From Hyphomicrobiales bacterium (lineage in GTDB: Bacteria; Pseudomonadota; Alphaproteobacteria; Rhizobiales; Beijerinckiaceae): a stretch of DNA of 64,000 nucleotides. The translations under genes were made by a program, and so were the position numbers. The stretch is taken from contig JAIXZO010000006.1 of NCBI GenBank assembly GCA_027489535.1, forward strand, positions 248,001 through 312,000, given 5' to 3'. The notes under the pieces were generated by a model that did not search any database, was not told the origin of the DNA, and saw only the letters and a program-made list of their open reading frames with translations. Shown here piece by piece: positions 41,692 through 49,921 of the stretch (positions are counted from its first letter, which is position 1; every line of letters starts with the position of its first letter).

Positions 41692-43218
41692 ATGATCCGT
41701 CAGATCGCGTCCATCGGCGGGCTGACGCTCGTTTCCCGCGTCACCGGCTTTGCGCGCGACATCGTGCTGGCGGCGGTGCTCGGCGCGGGCGTCGCGGCGG
41801 ACGCCTTCGTGGTCGCGCAGCGTCTGCCGAACCATTTCCGCGCGCTGTTCGGCGAGGGCGCGTTCAACGTCGCCTTCGTGCCCGCTTATTCCGCCTCGCT
41901 GGAAAAGGACGGACCGGCCGCCGCCCGGCGCTTCTCTGCCGGCATCATGGCGCTGCTGTCCGTCGTCTTGCTGCTCGTGGTCGGGGCCGCCATCACGTTC
42001 ACGCCCGAGGTCGTGCGCCTGCTCGCCCCCGGCTTCGCCGACGAACCCGCCAAGTTCGATCTGGCGGTCGCGCTGACGCGCATCACCTTCCCCTACCTCC
42101 TGTTCATTTCGCTGGTGACGCTGATCTCGGGCGTGCTGAACGCGCATGGCCGCTTCGCCGCCGCGGCGGGCGCGCCGATCCTGCTCAACCTCTCGGTCAT
42201 GGCCGCGTTGGCGGTGTCCTTCGCCTTTCCGAGCGCCGCGCATGCGGCCGCTTGGGGCGTCACGCTCGCGGGCCTCCTGCAATTGCTGCTCGTGGCCGCC
42301 GACGCCCGCCGCGCATCGGTTCTCCCCGGCTTCGCCGTTCCCTCGGGCGACGGGCGCACGCGGGGCTTCTTCAAGGCGCTGGGACCCGCCGTCGCGGGGT
42401 CGGGCGGCGTGCAGATCGCGATGTTCGCGGACACGATCATCGCCTCGCTGCTGCCCACCGGGGCCGTCGCGGCGCTGTATTATGCCGACAGGATCTATCA
42501 GCTCCCCGTCGGGCTGATCGGCGCCGCCGCCGGGACGGTGCTGCTGCCCGCGATGAGCCGCCTCGTCGCGGCCGAAAACCCCGCCGCCGCCCATGCGATG
42601 CAGAACCGGGCCTTCGGCTTCTCGCTTGCGCTGTCCGCGCCGTTCATGGCGGCCTTCCTGCTGGTGCCGGACCTGATCATGCGCGGCCTGTTCATGCGCG
42701 GCGCATTCGACGATGCGGCGGCGCGGCTCGCGGGCGAAATCCTCGCGGCCTATGCTGTCGGCCTGCCCGCCGTCGTGCTGATCCGCAGCGCCACCGCCAG
42801 TTTCTATGCGCGCGCGGATACCACGACGCCGGTCGTCGCAGCCTTTGCGGGGATCGCCGTCAACGTCGCCTTGAAGCTCGTGCTCACCGGGCCGCTCGGC
42901 GCTGCGGGACTTGCGCTCGCTACAGCGGCAGGCGCTTGGGTCAATTTCGGTCTGCTGACGCTGCTAGCCGTGAAAAAAGGTTGGGCGACGCCGGACCGGA
43001 CGCTCGGCCGCGCCTGCATCGCCATCGCCGCGGCCTGTGCCGCCTTGGCGACGGCGATCCTGCTGCTGCGCACGCCCGTCGCGGCCTATGCCGCATCGCT
43101 GCCCGCTTTCCGAAAGGAAGCCGATCTGCTGATTCTCGCCTCGGCGAGCGGCACGATCTATCTCGCGGTGCTTTTCGTGAGCTTCAAGGTGCTGAAGCTG
43201 CGCCTCGGCCGCGCCTGA
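41692..43218 (+). CDS. murJ: MurJ, lipid II flippase
   Basis: MOP-superfamily membrane protein of 508 residues with about 14 helices, which flips lipid II for peptidoglycan synthesis. Diagnostic segments are RVTGFARDIVLAAVLGAGVAADAF, LPNHFRALFGEGAFNVAFVPAYS and the later ADRIYQLPVGLIGAAAGTVLLPAMSR. It probably shares a transcript with the upstream glycosyltransferase. In many relatives murJ lies beside glnD or trpS, so this neighbourhood is different. Confidence 0.96.
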   Translation: MIRQIASIGGLTLVSRVTGFARDIVLAAVLGAGVAADAFVVAQRLPNHFRALFGEGAFNVAFVPAYSASLEKDGPAAARRFSAGIMALLSVVLLLVVGAAITFTPEVVRLLAPGFADEPAKFDLAVALTRITFPYLLFISLVTLISGVLNAHGRFAAAAGAPILLNLSVMAALAVSFAFPSAAHAAAWGVTLAGLLQLLLVAADARRASVLPGFAVPSGDGRTRGFFKALGPAVAGSGGVQIAMFADTIIASLLPTGAVAALYYADRIYQLPVGLIGAAAGTVLLPAMSRLVAAENPAAAHAMQNRAFGFSLALSAPFMAAFLLVPDLIMRGLFMRGAFDDAAARLAGEILAAYAVGLPAVVLIRSATASFYARADTTTPVVAAFAGIAVNVALKLVLTGPLGAAGLALATAAGAWVNFGLLTLLAVKKGWATPDRTLGRACIAIAAACAALATAILLLRTPVAAYAASLPAFRKEADLLILASASGTIYLAVLFVSFKVLKLRLGRA

Positions 43219-43241
43219 AGCGCCTTGCCTGAACCGACGCG

Positions 43242-44099
43242 TCAGGCGTGGGCGAACTCCCAATAGAGTTCGCGCGCCGAACGATAGAACGGGCCGGGCT
43301 GCAATTCGCGCTGCTCGATGCGGGTGATCGGCTGCACCTTGCCGTAATTGCCGACTTGGAAGATCTCGTCCGCCTCGAGGAAGGCGCGCGGGTCGAGCAC
43401 GTTCTCGACGACCGTCCGCCCCGCCTTGCGCAGCAGGCCCATCACGCGCTGTCGCGTGATGCCGTTCAAGAAGCAGCCGTTCGGCACGGGCGTGTAGACC
43501 ACGCCGTCCTTGGCCATGAAGATGTTGGCGGTGGCGAGTTCCGCCACATTGCCGAGCATGTCGCAGAGCAAGGCGTTGTCGAACCCGCGCGCCTTGGCGT
43601 CCTTCAACGCCCGCGCGCTGTTGGGGTACAGGCACGAGGCCTTGGCGTTGGTAGGCATCGTCTCCAGCGATGCACGGCGGAACGGCGAGAACGTGACGGC
43701 GGAGCCCCCGCCCTTCGGCATCGAGGCTTCGTAGACCGACAGGCAGAACCGGGTGGATTCGGGGTCGGACGCCACGGCGCTCCACGGCGCGGAGTCTTCG
43801 GCCCAATACATGGGGCGGATATAGAGCTCCGAGCCGGGCGCGAATTTGGCGATGCCCTCGCGGGCCAATTCGGCGATCGCGCCGGGCTGCATGGTCGGCG
43901 CGAGATCGAGCGCCAGCGCGGAGCGGTTGACGCGTTCGCAATGCAGATCGAGATCGGGCGCGACGCCCTCGAAGGCGCGCGCGCCGTCGAACACGGTCGA
44001 TCCTTGCCAGAAAGCGTGGCTGCGCGGACCGATCAGGCCGGGATTACCCTCATGCCAAGCACCGTCGAACCACGTCCAAGTCTGCGAAAAATCAGCCAT
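43242..44099 (-). CDS. Branched-chain amino acid aminotransferase-like protein (PLP fold class IV)
   Basis: Fold-type IV aminotransferase of 285 residues. The PLP lysine is Lys153 (TNAKASCLYPNS), with the following Glu in NVAELATANIF and the phosphate-binding GITRQRVMGLL segment. SHAFWQGSTVFDGARAF at the N-terminus is typical of BCAT and D-amino acid aminotransferase-like enzymes. It is annotated in relatives as ilvE-like branched-chain aminotransferase; substrate cannot be fixed from sequence. Two adjacent ATGs (44102 and 44099) are possible; the second has the better distance to GGAGGG. Confidence 0.92.
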   Translation of the reverse strand: MADFSQTWTWFDGAWHEGNPGLIGPRSHAFWQGSTVFDGARAFEGVAPDLDLHCERVNRSALALDLAPTMQPGAIAELAREGIAKFAPGSELYIRPMYWAEDSAPWSAVASDPESTRFCLSVYEASMPKGGGSAVTFSPFRRASLETMPTNAKASCLYPNSARALKDAKARGFDNALLCDMLGNVAELATANIFMAKDGVVYTPVPNGCFLNGITRQRVMGLLRKAGRTVVENVLDPRAFLEADEIFQVGNYGKVQPITRIEQRELQPGPFYRSARELYWEFAHA

Positions 44100-44229
44100 C
44101 ATGCCCTCCGAAACGGCGAGCATCCGACCACCCCCGCTCGGCTCCGTCAACGCCGGCGGCGGGCGGCTGACATGTTCTGCGCCGCGGTTCATAGTCGTTG
44201 AAAGCCCCGCGCACCCGGTCAGGCCGTCG

Positions 44230-44901
44230 ATGTCCGAAATCCTGTCACGCCCCGCCGCCGTCGCCGTCTTCGACGCCTACGGCACGCTGTTCGACGTGCA
44301 TTCCGCCGTCATGCGCCATGCCGAACGCGTCGGCCCGGATGCGGCGAAACTGTCGGACGTTTGGCGGGCCAAGCAGTTGGAATATACGTGGGTTCTGTCG
44401 CTCACGGGCCGCTACGAGCCGTTTTGGGAGCTGACCGTCCGCGCGCTCGACTACGCCTTCGAGGTCGTCTCCGCCGCGGACAGGACCACGCGGGCCGACC
44501 TGCTCGCCGCCTATCGCAGCTTGTCGGCCTATCCCGAAGCCGCCGAAGTTCTGGAGGCGCTGCGCGCGCAGGGCATCCCCACGGCGATCCTCTCGAACGG
44601 CGACCCCGGCATGCTCGCGTCGGCGGTCGGAACCTCGGGCATGACGGGTCACCTCGATGCGGTGCTGTCCGTCGACGCCGTCAAAATCTTCAAGACGCAC
44701 CCCAAGGCCTACGACCTCGTGGTCGCGCATTTCGGCGTGACCGGAGCCGAGGTGATCTTCGTCTCGTCGAACCGCTGGGACGTGGCCGGGGCCGCCGCCT
44801 ACGGCTTTTCGCCCGTGTGGGTGAACCGCCTAGGACGGCCGGACGAATATCCCGGCCTGAACCCCGTCGCCGTCATCGGCGATCTGCGCGGCTTGGTCTG
44901 A
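44230..44901 (+). CDS. Haloacid dehalogenase type II (HAD superfamily)
   Basis: Hydrolase of 223 residues. HAD motif I is FDAYGTLFDV with nucleophile Asp15, motif II is AILSNGDPGML, motif III Lys lies in FKTHPKAYD, and the distal motif is FVSSNRWDVAGAAAYGF. The YGTLFDV and SSNRWDVAGA pattern fits L-2-haloacid dehalogenases, which hydrolyse 2-chloro- or 2-fluoro-acids. It starts about 130 bp from the divergent aminotransferase. Confidence 0.92.
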   Translation: MSEILSRPAAVAVFDAYGTLFDVHSAVMRHAERVGPDAAKLSDVWRAKQLEYTWVLSLTGRYEPFWELTVRALDYAFEVVSAADRTTRADLLAAYRSLSAYPEAAEVLEALRAQGIPTAILSNGDPGMLASAVGTSGMTGHLDAVLSVDAVKIFKTHPKAYDLVVAHFGVTGAEVIFVSSNRWDVAGAAAYGFSPVWVNRLGRPDEYPGLNPVAVIGDLRGLV

Positions 44902-44906
44902 AACCC

Positions 44907-44941
44907 CGAGGCGGGCGACCCGGCTTCGGGCACCCGCCTCG
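44907..44941. terminator. Hairpin between convergent haloacid dehalogenase and M20 peptidase genes
   Basis: Nine-base-pair perfect stem (44907-44915 with 44933-44941) in the 54-bp convergent gap, with a second small hairpin in the loop. T-runs on both sides are short; it probably terminates both genes. Confidence 0.55.
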
Positions 44942-44955
44942 AGTCGTCGTTTCGT

Positions 44956-46338
44956 TCACTCCGCCAGCGCGGCGAGGATGCGCGCCCAAGAGCGGGTGCC
45001 CTTGTGGAAGCTGGTAAGGTCGTATTTCTCGTTGGGCGAATGCACGCGGTCGTCGTCGAGACCGAACCCGACCAGCAGCGAGTCGAGACCCAGCATGCGC
45101 TTGAAATCGCCGACGATCGGGATGGAGCCGCCCGAGCCGATGGTGACCGGAGCGACGCCCCATTCGTCCTGAAGCGCCGTTTTCGCGGCGACGAGATCGG
45201 GCATGTCGAAGGGCAGGGCCAAGGCGCGGGAGCCCTTGTGCTTGATGAACTCGACCGAGCAATCGGCCGGGATGCGGGCGCGCACGAAGGCCTTGAACGC
45301 GTCGCTGACCTTGGCGGGGTCCTGATCGTCCACCAGACGGAACGAGATCTTCATGGAGGCCTTGCCGGCGATGACGGTCTTCGCGCCCTCGCCCGTATAG
45401 CCGCCGATGATGCCGTTGACGTCGCATGTGGGGCGGGACTGGATCTGCTCGATCAGCATGCGGCCCTTCTCGCCGGCCGGGATGTTGAGCCCGACCTGCC
45501 CGAGGAAGTCCTCGGCGGTGAGGTTGAGGCGCTTCCACTGTTCCAGCACCTGCGTCGGCGTCTCGTGCACGCCGTCGTAGAAGCCCGGCAGCGTGACGCG
45601 GCCGTCGGCGTCGTGAAGGTCGGCAATGATGCGGCCGAGTACGCGGATCGGGTTCATCGCCGCGCCGCCGAACAAGCCCGAATGCAGGTCGCGGTCGGCG
45701 CAGGTGACGACGACTTCCTCATAGACCATGCCGCGCAGCGACGTGGTGATCGCGGGCGTCTTGCCGTCCCACATGCCGGTGTCGCAGACGAGCGCGAGAT
45801 CGGCCGCGAGTTCCGCCTTGTTGGCCTCGACCCATTCCGGCAGATGCTTGGAGCCGTCCTCTTCCGCGCCTTCGACGAGGATGGTGAGCCCGACGGGGAG
45901 GGAGCCGGTGACGGCCTTCCAGGCCCGGCAGGCCTCGACGAAGGTCATCACCTGACCCTTGTCGTCGCAAGCGCCGCGCGCGGAGATCACCTTGCGGCCG
46001 TCGGGCAGCGTCGCGATGCGCGGCTCGAAGGGCGGCGTCTCCCACTCGCTCAGCGGATCGACGGGCTGCACGTCGTAATGGCCGTAGAACAGCGCATGCT
46101 TGCCCGCATCCTTGCCTGCCTTGCCGAGCACGACGGGATGGCCCGCCGTTTCGCGCACGCCGGTGTCGAAGCCGATGGAGCGCAGATCCGCCGCCAACCA
46201 CTCCGCCGCCTTTCGGCATTCCGCCGCAAAGGCGGGATCTGTCGAAATCGACTGGATGCGGAGGAAATCGAACAGCCGCGCGACGGACGCATCGAGATCG
46301 GCGTCGATCTTGGCGAGAACGGAATCGAGATGGGACAT
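44956..46338 (-). CDS. M20 family metallopeptidase (dipeptidase type)
   Basis: Cytoplasmic zinc peptidase of 460 residues. Metal and catalytic sites are visible: His and Asp in YGHYDVQPVDP, the bridging Asp in GACDDKGQ, catalytic Glu and ligand Glu in VEGAEEDGS, Asp in LVCDTGMWDG, and the last His in RVHSPNEK. The lid domain starts near SLRGMVYEEVVV. It resembles Cys-Gly/carnosinase-type dipeptidases (CNDP-like). The ATG at 46338 is preferred over 46395 from the family's N-terminus. Confidence 0.93.
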   Translation of the reverse strand: MSHLDSVLAKIDADLDASVARLFDFLRIQSISTDPAFAAECRKAAEWLAADLRSIGFDTGVRETAGHPVVLGKAGKDAGKHALFYGHYDVQPVDPLSEWETPPFEPRIATLPDGRKVISARGACDDKGQVMTFVEACRAWKAVTGSLPVGLTILVEGAEEDGSKHLPEWVEANKAELAADLALVCDTGMWDGKTPAITTSLRGMVYEEVVVTCADRDLHSGLFGGAAMNPIRVLGRIIADLHDADGRVTLPGFYDGVHETPTQVLEQWKRLNLTAEDFLGQVGLNIPAGEKGRMLIEQIQSRPTCDVNGIIGGYTGEGAKTVIAGKASMKISFRLVDDQDPAKVSDAFKAFVRARIPADCSVEFIKHKGSRALALPFDMPDLVAAKTALQDEWGVAPVTIGSGGSIPIVGDFKRMLGLDSLLVGFGLDDDRVHSPNEKYDLTSFHKGTRSWARILAALAE

Positions 46339-46437
46339 GGAAGGGTCTCTGCGAAAGCGGAGCCGGGAGGTTAGCGACCGGGCGGCGGGAGGCAAGCGCG
46401 CAGACGGCGGCGGAGCAATGCGGCGGACGCGGGCGGA

Positions 46438-46469
46438 GTTATAGACAAAATCGTGTTTTTGTCTATAAC
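46438..46469. promoter_or_regulatory. Perfect 13-bp-arm palindrome with symmetric promoter boxes, upstream copy
   Basis: Arms GTTATAGACAAAA (46438-46450) and its exact reverse complement (46457-46469) around TCGTGT. Each strand reads TAGACA, a 16-bp spacer, then TATAAC, so the site is shaped like a bidirectional sigma70 promoter. On the plus strand the -10 ends 6 bp before the ATG at 46476, predicting a leaderless message. A near-copy lies at 47543-47575. Confidence 0.75.
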
Positions 46470-46475
46470 CACGTT

Positions 46476-47525
46476 ATGCAGCGCATCGCCCCCTCATTGC
46501 TCACGGTCTATGCCGATCTCGTGCAGAGCCTCGCCGCCGGGGAGGATTCGACGGTCTCCGTCTATGCGCAGACCCAAAAGGGAAAGCGCTACCTTTATGC
46601 CGTGCGCCGCGAGGGTGCGGACCGCAAAAGCACCTATATCGGCCCGGAAGACGATGCCGAAGCGGCGGCGCGGGCCGCGGAAATAACGGCTTCGACGGCG
46701 CGCGCCAAGGCACGGCGTACCGCGATCTCCGCCTTGCGCTCGGCCCGCATTCCCGTTCTCGAACCGGAACTCGGACGCGTCTTGGAAGTGGTGGAAGCAG
46801 GCGGATTGTTTCGCAACGGTGCCGTGCTGGTCGGCACGGGGGCGTTCCAATGCTACTCCCCGATGGTCGGCCACATTTTGCCGGCGGCCGGCATGGGCAC
46901 GCGCGACGTGGACCTTGCAACCGCATCGCTCGCCTTGTCGGCCGGACGGCGACAGCGCGAGGCCCGTGCGCGCGACCGCATCGCCGACGAAAGCGGAGAG
47001 ACGGAGAGCCTCGAACTGCTGCTGAAGCGGGCGGACCCGACCTTTACCGGACTGCCGACGCTCGATCGCAAGGCCTTCCCGTCGCGCTTCCGGAATGCCG
47101 ACGGCTTTCTGGTGGAAATGCTCGTCCCGATCCGCTCGCGCAACGACACGAATCCGATGCCGATTCCCGCTCTGAAGGCGGGAGCTATCCCCCTGCAGCA
47201 TTTGGGATGGCTGATCGAGAACCCGGTCCCCGCCGCCGCGCTGTACGGCACCGGCATCTTCGTGCGTGTGCCGCAACCGGCACGTTACGCCGTGCACAAG
47301 CTGCTGATCGCGCAAAAACGCATCGGCGACGTCTCCAAGAAGACGAAGGATCTGTTGCAGGCGAAGGCGCTGATCGAGGCGCTCGTCGCACTCGACCCGG
47401 CCGCTTTGTTCGATGCACTGGACGACGCGCGGGGACGCGGCGTCAACGGATGGGAAAAGCCGGTGAACGTTTCTCTGGCGGCTTTGGGGCTCTCGCCGGA
47501 GACGCTGGAACCGGCCGGTGCGTGA
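46476..47525 (+). CDS. GSU2403-like nucleotidyltransferase-fold protein
   Basis: Protein of 349 residues resembling the GSU2403 nucleotidyltransferase family (NTP_transf_8). The N-terminal region is helical (YADLVQSLAAGED). The core has LFRNGAVLVGTGAFQCYSPMVGHIL, then TRDVDLATASLAL where RDVDLA supplies the Asp-x-Asp metal motif of the fold, followed by FRNADGFLVEMLVPIR and a C-terminal KLLIAQKRIGDVSKKTKDLLQAKALIEAL typical of minimal nucleotidyltransferases. Related folds occur in toxin-antitoxin and abortive-infection proteins. No ribosome-binding site precedes the ATG. The gene is bracketed by two matching palindromes. Function is not established. Confidence 0.8.
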   Translation: MQRIAPSLLTVYADLVQSLAAGEDSTVSVYAQTQKGKRYLYAVRREGADRKSTYIGPEDDAEAAARAAEITASTARAKARRTAISALRSARIPVLEPELGRVLEVVEAGGLFRNGAVLVGTGAFQCYSPMVGHILPAAGMGTRDVDLATASLALSAGRRQREARARDRIADESGETESLELLLKRADPTFTGLPTLDRKAFPSRFRNADGFLVEMLVPIRSRNDTNPMPIPALKAGAIPLQHLGWLIENPVPAAALYGTGIFVRVPQPARYAVHKLLIAQKRIGDVSKKTKDLLQAKALIEALVALDPAALFDALDDARGRGVNGWEKPVNVSLAALGLSPETLEPAGA

Positions 47526-47542
47526 CGACGGAAAACGCTGAA

Positions 47543-47575
47543 GTTGTAGACAAAATCCCGATTTTTGTCTACAAC
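47543..47575. promoter_or_regulatory. Perfect 13-bp-arm palindrome, downstream copy
   Basis: Arms GTTGTAGACAAAA (47543-47555) and exact reverse complement (47563-47575) around TCCCGAT. It differs from the upstream copy only at one position per arm, plus the spacer, and lies 17 bp after the stop at 47525. The low GC content makes it a poor intrinsic terminator. Confidence 0.75.
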
Positions 47576-47596
47576 TCGGCTCCTCTCCCCACCCTG

Positions 47597-49120
47597 CTAC
47601 CGCTTCATGATGCTGCCGAGCACGCCGCGCAGGATGGCGCGGCCGATCTGGTTGCCGACGGTGCGGGCGGCCGAGCTGGCGACGTTGGAGACGACGCGTT
47701 CGGTCATCGTCATGCGGGTGCGGCCGCCGCGCGTCGTCGCGGTCGTCGTGCGGGTGCCGACCACGCCGCCGAGCAGGCCGCCCAGCATTCCGCCGATCCC
47801 GCCGCCCTGCTCCTCTTCTGCGGCGGTCGCCGCCGTCGCGGCTTCGGCGCGGCGGGTCTCCAACATTTCGAAGGCCGACTCGCGGTCCACAGCATCGTCG
47901 TAGCGGCCCCGCACGGGGCTCGCCTGAATGATTGCCGAACGCTCTTCGGGCGCGAGCGGTCCGACGCGGCTTGCCGGCGGGCGGATCATCGTGCGCTCGA
48001 CCATGGCGGGCACGCCGCGCAACTCGAGCAGCGAAACGAGCGCCTCGCCGACGCCGAGTTCGGTGATGACGCGTTCGGTGTCGAGAGCGGGGTTCGGGCG
48101 GAACGTCTCCGCCGCGGCGCGCACCGCCTTCTGGTCGCGCGGGGTGAAGGCGCGGAGCGCGTGCTGCACGCGGTTGCCCAATTGCGCGAGCACCGCGTCG
48201 GGCACGTCGAGCGGGTTCTGCGTGACGAAATAAACGCCGACGCCCTTCGAGCGGATCAGCCGAACGACACGTTCCACCGCATCCACCAAGGCCTTCGGCG
48301 CGTCGTCGAACAGCAGATGCGCCTCGTCGAAGAAGAACACCAGCTTCGGCTTGTCGAGATCGCCCGCCTCGGGCAGTTCCTCGAACAGCTCGGACAGGAG
48401 CCACAGCAGGAAGGTCGCGTAGAGCCGCGGATTGTTCATCAGCCGGTCGGCCGCGAGGATGTTGACGATGCCGCGCCCGTCGCGATCCGTGCGCATCAGG
48501 TCGGCGATGTTCAGCGCCGGCTCGCCGAAAAAGTTCTCCGCGCCCTGATTTTCGAGAATCAGCAGCCCGCGCTGGATCGCGCCGACGGTGGCGGGGGAGA
48601 CGTTGCCGTAGCTGCGCATCAGTTCGGCCGCATTGTCGGCGACGTGGGTCAGCAGCGCGCGGAGGTCCTTCAGATCCAGCAGCAGCAGTCCCTGCTCGTC
48701 GGCGAGGCGGAAGGCGATGTTGAGCACGCCCTCCTGCACCTCGTTGAGATCGAGCAGGCGCGCGAGCAGCAACGGCCCCATCTCGGATACGGTCGTGCGC
48801 ACGGGGTGGCCCTGTTCGCCGTAGACGTCCCAGAACACGGTGGGGAACCGGTCGGGCTGCCACTCGAAGCCCTGCGCCTTCGCGCGCTCGACGAAGGCGG
48901 GGTTGGCTTCTCCGGCGGCGGCGATGCCGGACAGATCGCCCTTCACGTCGGCGGCGAACACCGGGACGCCGGCATTCGAGAAGCCTTCCGCGAGCACCTG
49001 CAGCGTCACCGTCTTGCCGGTGCCGGTCGCTCCGGTCACGAGGCCGTGCCGGTTGGCGAGCTTCAGCCGCATCTCCTGCGGGTGCGTGCCCGCGCCGATC
49101 GGGAAGGTCTCGTCCGCCAT
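47597..49120 (-). CDS. HerA-like ATPase (DUF853 helicase family)
   Basis: Hexameric FtsK/HerA-type ATPase of 507 residues. Walker A is GATGTGKT (30-37), Walker B FFFDEAH (262-268), and [25 protein letters not shown] contains the sensor region. The C-terminal 80 residues are Gly-rich and basic ([13 protein letters not shown], then [19 protein letters not shown]). DUF853 proteins are related to HerA helicases and are widespread in alphaproteobacteria with unclear role, possibly DNA translocation or repair. It stands alone between the palindrome-bracketed gene and a divergent small gene. Confidence 0.93.
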   Translation of the reverse strand: MADETFPIGAGTHPQEMRLKLANRHGLVTGATGTGKTVTLQVLAEGFSNAGVPVFAADVKGDLSGIAAAGEANPAFVERAKAQGFEWQPDRFPTVFWDVYGEQGHPVRTTVSEMGPLLLARLLDLNEVQEGVLNIAFRLADEQGLLLLDLKDLRALLTHVADNAAELMRSYGNVSPATVGAIQRGLLILENQGAENFFGEPALNIADLMRTDRDGRGIVNILAADRLMNNPRLYATFLLWLLSELFEELPEAGDLDKPKLVFFFDEAHLLFDDAPKALVDAVERVVRLIRSKGVGVYFVTQNPLDVPDAVLAQLGNRVQHALRAFTPRDQKAVRAAAETFRPNPALDTERVITELGVGEALVSLLELRGVPAMVERTMIRPPASRVGPLAPEERSAIIQASPVRGRYDDAVDRESAFEMLETRRAEAATAATAAEEEQGGGIGGMLGGLLGGVVGTRTTTATTRGGRTRMTMTERVVSNVASSAARTVGNQIGRAILRGVLGSIMKR

Positions 49121-49232
49121 GGCGTTGCTCCTCTGTTCCTGCGGCGCTCAATATGGGATGTTCGGAGGCTCACGTCACGGCACACATGCCGTCGCGCTCT
49201 CGTCCTGCGTCGTACCGTCAACCGGAGGCACC

Positions 49233-49598
49233 ATGGAAGAGCTGATCGCCCGCGTATCGACAGTTACCTCCCTCGACCCGACCACCGCCCGCAGCGCGGT
49301 GGCGATCGTGCTCTCGTTCCTGCAGGAAGAAGCCCCCAAGCACGACGTCGACGCCGCCTTCGCGGACTTGCCGGGCGCGGACGAATTGGCGGCCGAAGTC
49401 CCCGCCGCCGGCGGCACCGTGGCCGGCATGGGGATAGGACTGATGGCCTTGGCCGGCCGCCTCACCGCGCTCGGCCTCTCGATGTCCGACATGCAGGCGC
49501 TCGGCCGCGAAGTCTTCGCCTATGGGCGAGAGAAGGCGGGCGAGGACAAGATGGGCGCGCTCGTGGGCGCGGTGCCGGGATTGTCCGATTTCGTTTGA
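49233..49598 (+). CDS. Hypothetical protein, DUF2267/DUF2780-like helical protein
   Basis: Protein of 121 residues, all-alpha in pattern: MEELIARVSTVTSLDPTTARSAVAIVLSFLQEEAP, then a hinge ADLPGADEL, and a glycine-rich amphipathic region (AGMGIGLMALAGRLTALGLSMSDMQALGREVFAYGREKAG). It resembles small proteins annotated DUF2267 or DUF2780. A GGAGG lies 5 bases before the ATG at 49233. The role is unknown. Its 3' end runs into a repeat cluster. Confidence 0.75.
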   Translation: MEELIARVSTVTSLDPTTARSAVAIVLSFLQEEAPKHDVDAAFADLPGADELAAEVPAAGGTVAGMGIGLMALAGRLTALGLSMSDMQALGREVFAYGREKAGEDKMGALVGAVPGLSDFV

Positions 49599-49603
49599 GG
49601 ACG

Positions 49604-49811
49604 TAGTTCGAGACGGCGCTGCGCTTCGGCCGTGACGTTGTTTGGGGTGTGGGCTCCACATTCACCCTCATGGTGAGGAGCGCGGCGAAGCCGTGCGTCT
49701 CGAACCATCATTCGTGCGCGGGGAAGAGTGCGTGGTTCGAGACGGCGCTGCGCGCCTCCTCACCATGAGGGCTTTGGGGGGTGGGGCGCTGCGCGCCTCC
49801 TCACCATGAGG
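49604..49811. repeat. Cluster of CCTCATGGTGAGGAG repeats between 49598 and mutA
   Basis: Contains a truncated reverse copy (49604-49630), a forward copy (49666-49708), a full reverse copy (49732-49770) and another truncated reverse copy (49783-49811). The last two share GGCGCTGCGCGCCTCCTCACCATGAGG, so the second was probably made by local duplication. The 49598-49922 gap holds no other feature apart from the mutA ribosome-binding site. Confidence 0.85.
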
Positions 49812-49921
49812 TCTTCCACCTTTTCCCTCGCGGCCAGCCGTTCGTCGAAGGGCGAAGTGGCGGAAATCGGCGTTTCGGTGCATGGTCCGGCCGAATTCCG
49901 GACCGATGTCGAGGATGCTTC

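Noticed and set aside
47543-47575. Simple intrinsic terminator for the nucleotidyltransferase gene
   Set aside because: The arms are AT-rich and match the upstream promoter-position palindrome almost exactly, so a terminator is not the best explanation, though weak termination cannot be excluded.
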